Shown here piece by piece: positions 1-7,813 of a DNA stretch of 64,000 nt. The notes under the pieces are model-generated. The model saw only the letters and a list, made by a program, of their open reading frames with translations. It was not told the DNA's origin and ran no database searches. The position numbers and the translations under genes are program-made. Origin of the DNA: an uncultured Bacteroidales bacterium. Lineage in GTDB: Bacteria; Bacteroidota; Bacteroidia; Bacteroidales; Paludibacteraceae. The DNA lies in NCBI GenBank assembly GCA_900319005.1, contig ONMV01000008.1:1-64000 (forward strand). The letters run 5' to 3'. The number at the start of each line of letters is the position of its first letter. The stretch's first letter is position 1.

Positions 1-585
1 ACCCGGTACACTACCCTTGACCATGATCAAGTTGTACTCAGGGATCACTTTCAGTACGACGAGGTTCTGAACCGTTACGCGGTCACCACCCATCTGTCCG
101 GCCATGCGGGTACCCGGGAAAATACGGCTCGGGTAAGCACAAGCACCTACAGAACCCGGTGCGCGGAGACGGTCGTCCTGACCGTGAGTTGACTGACCTA
201 CTCCACCGAAGCCATGACGTTTAACGACACCCTGGAAACCGTGGCCCTTGCTGGTTCCAATAACGTCAACGTACATTCCCTCTTCGAAGAGATCAGCTGC
301 TGTGATTGTTTGACCCAGAGTGAGCTCTCCGTCGAACTCGAACTCTGCTAAGTGGCGCATCGGCTCTACGCCTGCGGCCTTGAAGTGGCCTGCTTCTGCC
401 TTGTTCGTGTGCTTCTCGCTCTTGTGCATAAAGCCTACTTGAGCTGCTTTGTAACCGTCTTTCTCAACGGTCTTCAGCTGAGTCACTACGCAAGGACCTG
501 CCTCAATAACGGTGCACGGGATGTTTTTGCCGTCGGCACCAAAGACGGAAGTCATTCCGATCTTTTTTCCTAATAAACCTGGCAT
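1..585 (-). CDS. rplC: 50S ribosomal protein L3, partial (3' end outside window)
   Basis: Large-subunit ribosomal protein L3, which binds 23S rRNA early in assembly. The reading frame starts with ATG at 585 ([20 protein letters not shown]) and gives 195 residues before leaving the left edge at KGSVPG. The central glycine-rich loop [16 protein letters not shown] is typical of L3. The full protein is usually about 205-210 residues, so only the tail is missing. It is the last visible gene of the minus-strand rpsL-rpsG-fusA-rpsJ-rplC series; rplD would be expected next, beyond the edge. Confidence 0.97.
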   Translation of the reverse strand, partial: MPGLLGKKIGMTSVFGADGKNIPCTVIEAGPCVVTQLKTVEKDGYKAAQVGFMHKSEKHTNKAEAGHFKAAGVEPMRHLAEFEFDGELTLGQTITAADLFEEGMYVDVIGTSKGHGFQGVVKRHGFGGVGQSTHGQDDRLRAPGSVGACAYPSRIFPGTRMAGQMGGDRVTVQNLVVLKVIPEYNLIMVKGSVPG

Positions 586-721
586 TGTTTTGCTTAGTTT
601 TTTAAAATAATGTTAATTAATGTTACTTCTCCTCCATTCTCGCCCACGGGTTAACGTTTTCGGGTTCCCGATATTTCGATGTTCCGGTATCACTCTCCGT
701 GGGAAATGGTTCAGATACTCA

Positions 722-1027
722 TCAAACTTTGATTTCTACCTCAACACCCGAAGCGAGCTCTAATTTCATGAGGGCCTCAACGGTCTTGTTGTTGGAGTTG
801 TAGATGTCGATCAGACGCTTGTAGCTCGATAACTCGAATTGCTCACGGCTCTTCTTGTTAACGAAGGTAGAGCGGTTAACGGTAAAGATGCGTTTGTGTG
901 TCGGCAGTGGAATTGGGCCACTCACTACGGCACCGGTTGCCTTTACGGTCTTCACGATCTTCTCTGCAGACTTGTCCACCAAGTTGTGGTCGAAAGACTT
1001 CAGTTTGATACGAATTTTTTGACTCAT
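722..1027 (-). CDS. rpsJ: 30S ribosomal protein S10
   Basis: Small-subunit protein S10 (also NusE in transcription antitermination). The 101 residues are full length for the family, opening [20 protein letters not shown] with the conserved [17 protein letters not shown] segment in the middle. It lies between fusA and rplC on the minus strand. In many bacteria tuf sits between fusA and rpsJ; here a roughly 200-bp spacer carrying a strong hairpin occupies that place. Confidence 0.97.
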   Translation of the reverse strand: MSQKIRIKLKSFDHNLVDKSAEKIVKTVKATGAVVSGPIPLPTHKRIFTVNRSTFVNKKSREQFELSSYKRLIDIYNSNNKTVEALMKLELASGVEVEIKV

Positions 1028-1187
1028 AATTAGTAATAGTGTTTTTATTTTGTTAATACTTTGGTAGAGCGCAGACCTTCCAAAGAGTCATTTGCTTGAA
1101 TGACCCGCTACCCTACCGGGGTTTGTTTTTTTGCCGTACTCAGAGCCACACGTGTGTACGTGTGTATGTACGTGTTATTTTAATGAA

Positions 1188-1219
1188 CGTGTATGTGCGC
1201 ACGTTTGCGCACATACGCG
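1188..1219 (-). other. strong RNA hairpin just after fusA
   Basis: A perfect 10-bp inverted repeat (1191-1200 with 1207-1216, arms GTATGTGCGC and GCGCACATAC) extends by three more pairs, one a G-U, to 1188-1219 with a 6-nt loop. It starts 8 nt past the fusA stop. No T-run follows on the minus strand, so it is not a classical terminator. Further short palindromes such as CACACGTGTG lie nearby. It may be a processing or partial-attenuation site that sets the ratio of fusA to rpsJ message; that role is inference. Confidence 0.7.
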
Positions 1220-1227
1220 CTCGTCGA

Positions 1228-3342
1228 TTAGACTAAGTCCACTCTACCGCCTACTTCAGTAAGAACTGCTTTAGCGATAGAAGAGCTTACCGCCTCGTAG
1301 TGGCTGAACTCCATGGAGCTCGTAGCACGACCGGAGGTGATGGTACGCAGAGCGGTTACATAACCGAACATCTCTGCCAGAGGTACGTGAGCCTTCACGA
1401 TGCGTGCACCGGTGCGGCTGGTATCCATACCCTCTACCTGACCACGACGTTTGTTCAAGTCGCCGATGACATCACCCATGCTCTCTTCCGGAGTAACAAC
1501 TTCGATCTTCATGATCGGCTCCATGAGTACCGGTTTAGCCTTAGCGCAAGCCTCTTTGAACGCCATCTGTGCAGCGATCTCGAAGGACAACTGGTCAGAG
1601 TCAACCGGGTGGAAGCTACCATCAAGCAGCGTTACCTTCAGGCTGTCAAGCGGATAGCCAGCGAGAACACCGTTCTTCATTGCGGTCTCGAAACCTTTCT
1701 GAACCGACGGGATGTACTCCTTAGGCACGTTACCACCCTTGACAACGTCTTCGAACTGAAGACCACCCGGGAAGTCAGCGTCTGCCGGCTCAACGCGAAC
1801 GATGATGTCTGCGAATTTACCACGACCACCGGATTGCTTCTTGTAAACCTCACGCAACTCTACCGGAGCAGAGATAGCCTCGCGGTAAGCAACCTGCGGA
1901 CGACCTTGGTTACACTCTACCTTGAACTCACGACGCAGACGGTCGATAATGATCTCGAGGTGAAGCTCACCCATACCGGAGATAACAGTTTGACCTGTCT
2001 GCTCGTCGGTCTTAACAGTGAAGGTCGGATCCTCTTCTGCGAGCTTAGCGAGACCTACACCCAGTTTGTCGAGGTCAGCCTGGCTCTTCGGCTCTACAGA
2101 GATACCGATCACCGGTGCCGGGAACTCGATGGACTCGAGTACGATAGGTTTGTTCTCATCGCAGAGGGTATCGCCCGTGCGTATATCCTTAAATCCTACG
2201 CCTGCGCCTATATCGCCCGCGAGGATGGTCTCAACAGGGTTCTGGTGGTTCGAGTGCATCTGGAAGATACGGCTGATACGCTCTTTCTTACCCGAACGCG
2301 GGTTGTAAACGTATGAACCTGCATCCAGGTGACCCGAGTACACGCGGAAGTAGCAGAGACGACCTACATACGGATCGGTAGCGATCTTGAATGCCAATGC
2401 GCAGAGCGGATCCTGATCATCCGGATGACGAACCTCTTCTGCATCGGTGTTCGGGTTAGTACCGTTGATCACCGGAGTATCCAGCGGGCTCGGCAGGTAA
2501 GCGCAGACTGCATCGAGCATGGTCTGTACACCTTTGTTCTTGAAGGACGAACCGCAGATAACCGGGAAGATCTTCATTGACAGCGTACCCTTGCGGATAG
2601 CTACGCGGATCTCATCCTCAGTGATCGTCGAAGGATCGTCGAAGTATTTCTCCATGAGGGTATCATCGAACTCAGATACTGTCTCCAGCATCTTGTCGCG
2701 CCACTCCTCAGCCTCAGCCTGGAGGTTAGCCGGAATCTCTTCCTCAACGTATTCTGCACCCATGGTCTCATCGTGCCAGAGGATAGCTTTCATCTTCACG
2801 AGGTCAACGACACCCTTGAAGGTCTCCTCAGCGCCGATAGGAATCTGGATAGGACACGGAGTTGCTCCGAGTACCTCTTTGATCTGACGTACTACGTCGA
2901 AGAAGTTAGCACCGGAACGGTCCATCTTATTCACGTAGCACAGGCGCGGTACATTATATTTATCTGCCTGACGCCAAACGGTCTCGGACTGCGGCTGAAC
3001 ACCACCTACCGAGCAGAGTGCCATCACAGCACCGTCGAGGATACGGAGCGAACGCTCTACCTCTACCGTGAAATCCACGTGCCCCGGAGTGTCGATCAGG
3101 TTGATCTTATACTTGTTACCCGCGTAGTTCCAGTAGGTAGTAGTAGCTGCAGAGGTGATAGTGATACCACGCTCCTGCTCCTGAACCATCCAGTCCATGG
3201 TAGCCGCACCATCGTGCACCTCACCGATTTTGTGGGTCAGACCGGTGTAGAACAGAATACGCTCAGACGTAGTGGTCTTACCCGCATCGATGTGGGCCAT
3301 AATACCGATGTTACGGTTTAATTTCAAATCATGTTTTGCCAT
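1228..3342 (-). CDS. fusA: elongation factor G
   Basis: Translocase EF-G, which moves tRNA and mRNA on the ribosome by GTP hydrolysis. The 704 residues match family length. The G domain has G1 AHIDAGKTT near residue 17, G2 [10 protein letters not shown]3 DTPGHVDF and G4 NKMD. The C-terminal GMGELHLEI and [17 protein letters not shown] segments belong to domains III-V. It sits 33 bp after rpsG in the same direction, within the str operon. Both strands carry long open frames here, but only this one matches a family. Confidence 0.98.
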   Translation of the reverse strand: MAKHDLKLNRNIGIMAHIDAGKTTTSERILFYTGLTHKIGEVHDGAATMDWMVQEQERGITITSAATTTYWNYAGNKYKINLIDTPGHVDFTVEVERSLRILDGAVMALCSVGGVQPQSETVWRQADKYNVPRLCYVNKMDRSGANFFDVVRQIKEVLGATPCPIQIPIGAEETFKGVVDLVKMKAILWHDETMGAEYVEEEIPANLQAEAEEWRDKMLETVSEFDDTLMEKYFDDPSTITEDEIRVAIRKGTLSMKIFPVICGSSFKNKGVQTMLDAVCAYLPSPLDTPVINGTNPNTDAEEVRHPDDQDPLCALAFKIATDPYVGRLCYFRVYSGHLDAGSYVYNPRSGKKERISRIFQMHSNHQNPVETILAGDIGAGVGFKDIRTGDTLCDENKPIVLESIEFPAPVIGISVEPKSQADLDKLGVGLAKLAEEDPTFTVKTDEQTGQTVISGMGELHLEIIIDRLRREFKVECNQGRPQVAYREAISAPVELREVYKKQSGGRGKFADIIVRVEPADADFPGGLQFEDVVKGGNVPKEYIPSVQKGFETAMKNGVLAGYPLDSLKVTLLDGSFHPVDSDQLSFEIAAQMAFKEACAKAKPVLMEPIMKIEVVTPEESMGDVIGDLNKRRGQVEGMDTSRTGARIVKAHVPLAEMFGYVTALRTITSGRATSSMEFSHYEAVSSSIAKAVLTEVGGRVDLV

Positions 3343-3374
3343 TGTTTTATCAATCTTTTTTTGTACGCTTTCAA

Positions 3375-3851
3375 TTAGAAGCGGAAGTGTGCGAATGCGC
3401 GGTTAGCCTCAGCCATGCGGTGCATATCCTCTTTACGTTTGAAGGCACCACCTTGGTTGTTGTAAGCATCCATGATCTCAGCAGCGAGTTTCTCAGCCAT
3501 GGAGTGACCGCCACGTTTGCGTGCGAATGCGATCATATTCTTCATTGCGATAGACTCCTTGCGGTCAGCACGGATCTCGGTCGGAACCTGGAATGTTGCA
3601 CCACCGATACGCTTCGATTTAACCTCTACGAGCGGGGTGATATTATCCAGCGCTTGTTTCCAGATATCGAGCGCGCTCTTCTCTTCGTTCTTTGCTTTAG
3701 CCTCTACTGCGCCGAGTGCGCTGTAGAACACACCATAAGCGGTGTTTTTCTTACCATCGAGCATGAGGTGGTTCACAAATTTAGCCACCATTACCTCTCC
3801 GTACACCGGATCCGGCAGAATAACTCGTTTTTGCGGTTTTGCTTTTCTCAT
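3375..3851 (-). CDS. rpsG: 30S ribosomal protein S7
   Basis: Small-subunit head protein S7, binding 16S rRNA near the decoding site. It has 158 residues starting [19 protein letters not shown], with the conserved [19 protein letters not shown] and [16 protein letters not shown] segments. It lies between rpsL (152-bp gap) and fusA (33-bp gap), the standard str operon order. Confidence 0.98.
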   Translation of the reverse strand: MRKAKPQKRVILPDPVYGEVMVAKFVNHLMLDGKKNTAYGVFYSALGAVEAKAKNEEKSALDIWKQALDNITPLVEVKSKRIGGATFQVPTEIRADRKESIAMKNMIAFARKRGGHSMAEKLAAEIMDAYNNQGGAFKRKEDMHRMAEANRAFAHFRF

Positions 3852-4002
3852 TGTTTCAATAATTTTAATTTTGGTTGTCGATTTCTTCAGTAGCCGAGTT
3901 TCGACCGCTTACTCAACCCTCAACCCATTGTTTTCGTCCCAAATATGGAACATTTAGTTAGTTTTCAGAAGAATTCAGATTTTTAGAATTCAGTTTTTCA
4001 GC

Positions 4003-4383
4003 TTACTTTTTAGCTTTCGGACGCTTAGCTCCGTATTTAGAGCGGCGTTGGAGGCGGTTAGCCACACCGGCGGTATCAAGCGTACCACGAACGATGTGAT
4101 AACGAACACCCGGCAGGTCTTTTACACGACCACCACGTACCATTACAATACTGTGTTCCTGCAAGTTGTGTCCCTCTCCCGGGATGTAAGCGTTGACTTC
4201 CTTAGCGTTGGTGAGGCGCACACGTGCAACCTTACGCATTGCGGAGTTAGGTTTCTTCGGGGTCGTTGTGTAAACACGTACACAAACGCCACGACGCTGC
4301 GGACAACTGTCAAGAGCTGGGCTCTTCGACTTATCCAGCAGTTCTGCTCTTCCTTTTCTAACTAATTGTTGAATTGTAGGCAT
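4003..4383 (-). CDS. rpsL: 30S ribosomal protein S12
   Basis: Decoding-centre protein S12. The 126 residues begin [20 protein letters not shown] and contain the invariant [18 protein letters not shown] loop and the [20 protein letters not shown] block. Both streptomycin-relevant lysines (TPKKPNS and GRVKDLPG) are the wild-type form. First gene of the operon, about 120 bp downstream of a clear promoter at 4503-4534. Confidence 0.98.
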   Translation of the reverse strand: MPTIQQLVRKGRAELLDKSKSPALDSCPQRRGVCVRVYTTTPKKPNSAMRKVARVRLTNAKEVNAYIPGEGHNLQEHSIVMVRGGRVKDLPGVRYHIVRGTLDTAGVANRLQRRSKYGAKRPKAKK

Positions 4384-4502
4384 TTTGTTGTTTTAATTAA
4401 TTTGTTTATAAATGTTCCTTAGTGCTTTTCTCTGCGCAGCCTTTCTTTTGATTTTATCTCACATACGTACGTGTGAGGCAGGGCATACCGCGAAAAAGCG
4501 TG

Positions 4503-4534
4503 CAAAGGTACAACTTTTTTTTGACATGACCAAA
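4503..4534 (-). promoter_or_regulatory. promoter of the rpsL operon
   Basis: On the minus strand TTTG (4534-4531), 20 bp, then TACCTTTG (4510-4503): the Bacteroidetes -33/-7 form. An A-rich spacer lies between the boxes, as in most other promoters of this window. It points at rpsL. Confidence 0.85.
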
Positions 4535-4756
4535 TATTTTCACAAGAAAATTCAAAAAAAGTGCATTTTGCACGGTTTATTAGGCATTTTGGGGCTAATA
4601 GGCTTGCATAATTAGACCTAAAACGACTGATAAACCATAGGTCGTCAGACCTTTTTTGAATTTTCGGAATTGCCCCCCTCTATATTTCGGAGGGACAAGA
4701 TGGCAAAAAACATGTAATATTTTAAGAATAGATGTACTTTTGTTAAGAAAATATTT

Positions 4757-4809
4757 ATATCGCTTGCGACATTAAAATATTTGTAGTAATTTTGTATCGC
4801 AAACGACAT
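4757..4809 (+). promoter_or_regulatory. paired operator-like boxes around the gpx-ohrR promoter
   Basis: Two related 16-bp boxes lie 37 bp apart: 4757-4772 (ATATCGCTTGCGACAT) and 4794-4809 (GTATCGCAAACGACAT), matching at 12 of 16 positions. Box 1 is nearly palindromic (TCGC-TT-GCGA core) and covers the -33 TTG. Box 2 runs from the last base of the -7 element over the likely start of transcription. Two boxes occluding one promoter suit a MarR/OhrR repressor, which is encoded in the same operon. Binding by that repressor is inferred. Confidence 0.6.
4764..4794 (+). promoter_or_regulatory. promoter of gpx-ohrR operon
   Basis: TTG at 4764-4766, 20 bp, TAATTTTG at 4787-4794. It points at gpx, 35 bp downstream, and overlaps the paired operator-like boxes. 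Confidence 0.85.
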
Positions 4810-4829
4810 AAACAACGTTTGAGAGAATT

Positions 4830-5402
4830 ATGAAAAGTTTATTAATTATATTATTTACTATTATGAATATCTATGATTTTACGGTGCTGGACACCAAGAA
4901 GAACGAAGTCAAATTGGACGAGTACAAAGGCAAAGTCCTTTTAGTTGTTAATACCGCTACGGGTTGTGGTTTCACTCCGCAGTACGAGGCGCTCGAAAAC
5001 CTCTATAAGAAATACCAAGACAAGGGCTTGGTTATCTTGGACTTCCCCTGCAACCAGTTCGGTCAGCAGGCTCCGGGCACGGACGAAGAGATCGTTTCTT
5101 TCTGCCAACTCAAATACAAAGTATCCTTCCCGCAGTTCTCGAAAATCGAGGTCAACGGAGAGAACGAGAGTCCGCTCTTCACATACCTCAAGGAGAATGG
5201 TCCGGAGGAGAAATACGAAGGTCTGAAAGCCAAAGCTACAGCAACAATGCTCAAAGGCATCAGCAAGACCTTTAAGAAAGAGAACGACATCCGTTGGAAC
5301 TTCACCAAGTTCCTTGTCGATCGCGAGGGTAACGTAGTGGGACGCTATGCGCCGACCACCAAACCCGAGGATATCGAGAAAGATGTACTCAAATACTTAT
5401 AA
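4830..5402 (+). CDS. gpx: glutathione peroxidase-family thiol peroxidase
   Basis: Reduces hydroperoxides, in bacteria usually with thioredoxin. The catalytic tetrad is visible: peroxidatic Cys in NTATGCGFTPQY, Gln and the second Cys in LDFPCNQFGQQAPG, and Trp/Asn in IRWNFTKFLVDREG. As called the protein has 190 residues and a short hydrophobic N-terminus (MKSLLIILFTI). An ATG at 4863 would give MNIYDFTVLDTK, where the family normally begins, so the first 11 residues may be untranslated or a weak export signal. It is followed 16 bp later by an OhrR-type regulator, pointing to organic peroxide defence. Confidence 0.93.
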   Translation: MKSLLIILFTIMNIYDFTVLDTKKNEVKLDEYKGKVLLVVNTATGCGFTPQYEALENLYKKYQDKGLVILDFPCNQFGQQAPGTDEEIVSFCQLKYKVSFPQFSKIEVNGENESPLFTYLKENGPEEKYEGLKAKATATMLKGISKTFKKENDIRWNFTKFLVDREGNVVGRYAPTTKPEDIEKDVLKYL

Positions 5403-5418
5403 TTCCTCTCTATAATAT

Positions 5419-5865
5419 ATGTACGAGCAATTAAAATTAGATAACCAGCTTTGCTTCCGTCTCTACACGGCAGCAAGGCTCGTTACGAACATCTATCAGC
5501 CCTATTTTGCGCCGTTAGGAATCACCTATCCGCAATACCTGGTTCTGCTCGTGCTGTGGGAAAACGACAAGCAACCGGTGTGCGATATCGGAAAGCGTCT
5601 GATGCTCGATACCAATACCATCACACCGCTGCTTCAGCGGATGGAGAAGGCCGGACTGATCGTCCGCACACGCGGTACCGAAGATACACGACAGCGCATC
5701 GTTTCGCTCACTCCCAAAGGAATGGAATTGCAAGAGCAGATGGTGAACATACCGGACTGCTTGAGCGATAAGATTACGGACAAAATAGGATCCGTAGATG
5801 AGATCGTTGCGATGATTCCCACACTCGATAAACTGATAGAAGGACTATCTAAAATACAAAAATAA
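5419..5865 (+). CDS. ohrR: OhrR-type MarR-family organic peroxide sensor
   Basis: A 148-residue winged-helix MarR-family repressor. The N-terminal LDNQLCFRLYTAARL matches the OhrR signature around the peroxide-sensing cysteine (here Cys12); ITYPQYLVLLVLWE keeps the partner tyrosines. The recognition region is LDTNTITPLLQRMEKAGL, with the wing RGTEDTRQRIVSLT. OhrR releases DNA when its Cys is oxidised by organic peroxides. It usually controls ohr; here its neighbour is a glutathione peroxidase, and no ohr is visible. It probably binds the paired boxes at 4757-4809, controlling itself and gpx. Confidence 0.88.
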   Translation: MYEQLKLDNQLCFRLYTAARLVTNIYQPYFAPLGITYPQYLVLLVLWENDKQPVCDIGKRLMLDTNTITPLLQRMEKAGLIVRTRGTEDTRQRIVSLTPKGMELQEQMVNIPDCLSDKITDKIGSVDEIVAMIPTLDKLIEGLSKIQK

Positions 5866-5882
5866 CTTAAATTTATACAATT

Positions 5883-6344
5883 ATGACAAAAGAAGAAGCA
5901 TTAAAAGGCCTGGCATATCTGGGCGCAGTATGGTTTGGAAACAGTAAACAACATTTCGCTTTCTCGGCGTACGACCGTCTCAACGGTTGGAACAAACTCG
6001 CTGACAAGTGGAAAGAGGAAGCAGAGGAAGAGTGGGACGAGGCAGAAGAGGTTCTCAACCGCTTGGTAGAACTCGGCTGCAAGCCGGCTGACCTACAGGA
6101 GGCAATGAAGACCATCGAGTTCCCGTTCTATGACGATCCCAAACAGCAGATCGAGACCGACTACAACGAGGGCGCTATCAAAGAGCTCAGCGAACTGGCT
6201 GCTGCCTTCTCCGATGATTACCCCACCCAGAAACTCATCCAGAAATGGATTGACGGCGAGGTAGAGCACATGGCTTGGGAGAAGCAGTACCTCAACTACA
6301 TTGACAAGCTGGGTTACGAGAACTTCCTCATCGAAATGATGTAA
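5883..6344 (+). CDS. ferritin-like (bacterioferritin/Dps-like) protein
   Basis: A 153-residue, mostly helical acidic protein in the peroxide-stress operon. The segment KWKEEAEEEWDEAEEVLNRLVELG looks like the second ferritin helix with its metal-binding Glu, and DGEVEHMAWEKQYLNYID like the fourth with ExxH. The usual ExxH of helix B reads ExxE-like here, so the diiron site may differ from standard bacterioferritin. Iron sequestration beside a peroxidase and peroxide sensor makes sense. Family assignment rests on motif pattern and context only. Confidence 0.6.
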   Translation: MTKEEALKGLAYLGAVWFGNSKQHFAFSAYDRLNGWNKLADKWKEEAEEEWDEAEEVLNRLVELGCKPADLQEAMKTIEFPFYDDPKQQIETDYNEGAIKELSELAAAFSDDYPTQKLIQKWIDGEVEHMAWEKQYLNYIDKLGYENFLIEMM

Positions 6345-6348
6345 TTTA

Positions 6349-6481
6349 GACCGCTTCGCTAAAGGAGTAAGGACCGCTACGCTAAAGGACAATAGACTAA
6401 ACACAAATGCCGGAAGTAGCACAACTCCAAGACGAAACATTTAAGTCTTTATTCCTTATTCCTTTAGCCCGAAGGGCGGTC
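6349..6481 (+). repeat. 133-bp inverted-repeat element between two operon genes
   Basis: The left arm 6349-6373 and right arm 6453-6481 pair over GACCGC/GCGGTC and over a 15-bp block (6359-6373 with 6453-6467, one wobble). A third partial copy (GGACCGCTACGCTAAAGGAC) lies at 6371-6390. The right arm ends 16 nt before the next start codon, so the folded RNA could affect its translation. The 12-mer GACCGCTTCGCT at its left end recurs at 42720-42731 (reverse) and 50875-50886. Confidence 0.65.
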
Positions 6482-6497
6482 ATTAATCCCATAAATT

Positions 6498-6671
6498 ATG
6501 AAGGAGCAAGTATTAGCTGCCATGCGTGCAGCAGGCAAGCCGGTTTCGGCAGGCGAAGTAACCGCCGCGCTCGGAGCAGACCGCAAAGAGGTGGACAAAG
6601 TCTTCGCTGAACTCAAGAAAGAAGGCACCATCGTTTCGCCCGTCCGCTGCAAATGGGCTCTGGCTAACTGA
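6498..6671 (+). CDS. small winged-helix protein
   Basis: A 57-residue protein starting MKEQVLAAMRAAGKPVSAGE and ending CKWALAN. It has the layout of a minimal winged helix: helix 1 (residues 1-12), a PVSAGEVTAALGADRKEVDK helix-turn-helix, a third helix VFAELKKEG, then the TIVSPVRCKW wing. Similar very short proteins are common in Bacteroidales, but I know no experimentally defined role. It is last in the peroxide-stress operon and is followed by three terminator-like hairpins. Confidence 0.75.
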   Translation: MKEQVLAAMRAAGKPVSAGEVTAALGADRKEVDKVFAELKKEGTIVSPVRCKWALAN

Positions 6672-6703
6672 TGCCCCCACTTCTCATTGGATTACTCTTC
6701 TTT

Positions 6704-6738
6704 CACGGCTTGTTGTCACGGCAACAGGCCGTGTTTTT
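6704..6738 (+). terminator. terminator of the gpx-ohrR operon
   Basis: A 12-bp stem (6704-6715 with 6722-6733, one wobble, loop TCACGG) is followed by T5 and a T/C-rich tail. It closes the operon after the winged-helix gene. Confidence 0.9.
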
Positions 6739-6752
6739 CTTCTTTGAATTTC

Positions 6753-6817
6753 GCCGATTGCCAATCGGCATTTTTGACTTAATCCTTCTAAAAAAGTGCA
6801 TTTTCGTGCACTTTTTT
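6753..6817. terminator. two further terminator hairpins in tandem
   Basis: 6753-6769 is a palindrome GCCGATTG-C-CAATCGGC followed by ATTTTTG. 6790-6817 is an 11-bp perfect stem (AAAAAAGTGCA / TGCACTTTTTT, loop TTTTCG) that would work on either strand. With the hairpin at 6704 this makes three in 115 bp, insulating the following island. Confidence 0.8.
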
Positions 6818-6827
6818 CTGATTTTCC

Positions 6828-6858
6828 TTGCATATTTCCGATATTTTCACTACCTTTG
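6828..6858 (+). promoter_or_regulatory. promoter of the island I basic protein
   Basis: TTG at 6828-6830, 20 bp, TACCTTTG at 6851-6858. A 150-nt leader follows, carrying four 11-bp direct repeats. Confidence 0.85.
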
Positions 6859-6880
6859 CAGCGGATTTGCAGCTGTCAAA

Positions 6881-6924
6881 CGTATGTGATTCGTATGTGA
6901 TTTATATGTTATCCGTATGTTAGT
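6881..6924 (+). repeat. four tandem 11-bp repeats in the leader (iteron-like)
   Basis: Units at 6881, 6892, 6903 and 6914 read CGTATGTGATT, CGTATGTGATT, TATATGTTATC and CGTATGTTAGT, exactly 11 bp apart (about one helical turn). They begin 22 bp beyond the -7 element. The paralogous gene at 38919 has an equivalent 11-bp array of different sequence at the same distance from its promoter. Confidence 0.8.
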
Positions 6925-7006
6925 AGGCTGACGACACCGATAGAACACCCTAATCAATGTATAATGTATCCGCCACATTTGGCGGATCAAAAACACCTTA
7001 TATAAT

Positions 7007-7543
7007 ATGGCTATAGCAGTATTAGAATCCCCAGTCGCTGAACTCCACGGCGCACTCGAACGCAAAGGCATCATCAACCGCCAGAAGAAGTACCGCGACG
7101 AACGCGGTCGTATCATCCACGAAGGCCGTCAGGAAGCCTATAAGGTCAAGAACCCGCGCGACTGGAAGAAGACTCCCGCTAAAGGTGCCGAACTCGCCCA
7201 CCACAACCGCTGGCGCGAGGCGTGTCTGCGTACTACTCAGATCCTCCAATCCGCACAGCCCGATGGTCTCACACAGCAACAGATCTTCCACAAACAACTC
7301 AACCACATCCCCGACTTCTATACCCTTGAAGAAGCCCAAACTCTCTATACCCAATACCACGAACGTTACCTCGCCCAACTCCCCGGCAGTACTTACCGTC
7401 CTACGCCCGATGCACCAGCCCGCCGCACTAAGCCAGACCCGCAAGCGCCTCTTGATCCCGTTACCCGTACTCCCAAACGATACGCCCAGTTCCCCAACTT
7501 CATCCGCGCCATGCTCTACCTTGAATTGAAAGCCACCGAGTAG
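7007..7543 (+). CDS. basic protein of unrecognised family, island I copy
   Basis: I do not recognise this 178-residue protein. It is strongly basic and proline-rich and is a clear paralogue of the protein at 38919-39401. Shared features are YRDxxGxII near residue 29, EAY, NPRDWKKTPAKGAEL near residue 49, a RW/RF...AC...T...IL helix, DP.T...K.Y, and FIRAMLYLE at the C-terminus. There is no signal peptide or membrane segment. High Lys/Arg content and an iteron-like leader suggest nucleic-acid binding; that is inference. It heads accessory island I. Confidence 0.7.
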   Translation: MAIAVLESPVAELHGALERKGIINRQKKYRDERGRIIHEGRQEAYKVKNPRDWKKTPAKGAELAHHNRWREACLRTTQILQSAQPDGLTQQQIFHKQLNHIPDFYTLEEAQTLYTQYHERYLAQLPGSTYRPTPDAPARRTKPDPQAPLDPVTRTPKRYAQFPNFIRAMLYLELKATE

Positions 7544-7552
7544 TCCTGTCCG

Positions 7553-7568
7553 CTGCGGTATTCCGCAG
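7553..7568 (+). terminator. small hairpin after the island I basic protein gene
   Basis: A CTGCGG-TATT-CCGCAG stem starts 10 bp after the stop. There is no T-run, so termination strength is doubtful. It resembles the other short palindromes that punctuate the islands. Confidence 0.45.
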
Positions 7569-7658
7569 ACCAGTGTCCTGTGCGCGCGATTTCCATGAGC
7601 GCATTTCTACCTATTCCCCTACAAAATCCACTTTCTCGTACGATTTTCACCAAAATCC

Positions 7659-7707
7659 TTGCGTATATCGAAAAAAAACAGTACCTTTGCAGCCAAAAGT
7701 TGCAAAG
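7659..7707 (+). promoter_or_regulatory. promoter with palindromic start region, island I
   Basis: TTG at 7659-7661, 20 bp, TACCTTTG at 7682-7689. The -7 element overlaps a perfect inverted repeat, CTTTGCA (7685-7691) with TGCAAAG (7701-7707), spanning the likely transcription start. The promoter at 39474 has the same palindrome. Confidence 0.85.
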
Positions 7708-7710
7708 AGC

Positions 7711-7803
7711 AATCTATCGGCCAATCTTGACCGATAAAAAATATAGAAACAAACAACCACCGCCTATGGCATAAAACAACAGACAAACAACATACATAAA
7801 TAA
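7711..7803 (+). repeat. conserved ~90-bp leader, copy 1
   Basis: Two blocks recur at 39962-40050: a 26-bp block (7711-7736, containing the near-palindrome ATCGGCCAATCTTGACCGAT) and a 52-bp identical block (7752-7803). The 52-bp block contains a two-codon frame, ATG GCA TAA, and an A-rich unstructured tail. In this copy the leader follows its promoter directly; in copy 2 a gene lies between them. Confidence 0.85.
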
Positions 7804-7813
7804 TAAAGCATTC

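Larger units (their letters stand above)
4384..4829. other. divergent control region between rpsL and gpx
   Basis: This 446-bp stretch carries no gene. It holds the leftward promoter of the ribosomal operon (4503-4534) and the rightward promoter of the peroxidase operon (4764-4794). Between them are a small hairpin GGTC-GTCA-GACC followed by T6 near 4640-4655 and a C-rich/G-rich inverted repeat (CCCTC and GAGGG) near 4675-4695. Nothing else is recognisable. Confidence 0.7.

Noticed and set aside
1300..2316. 338-codon open frame antisense to fusA
   Set aside because: Mirror frame of a GC-biased conserved gene; no promoter, no family motif.
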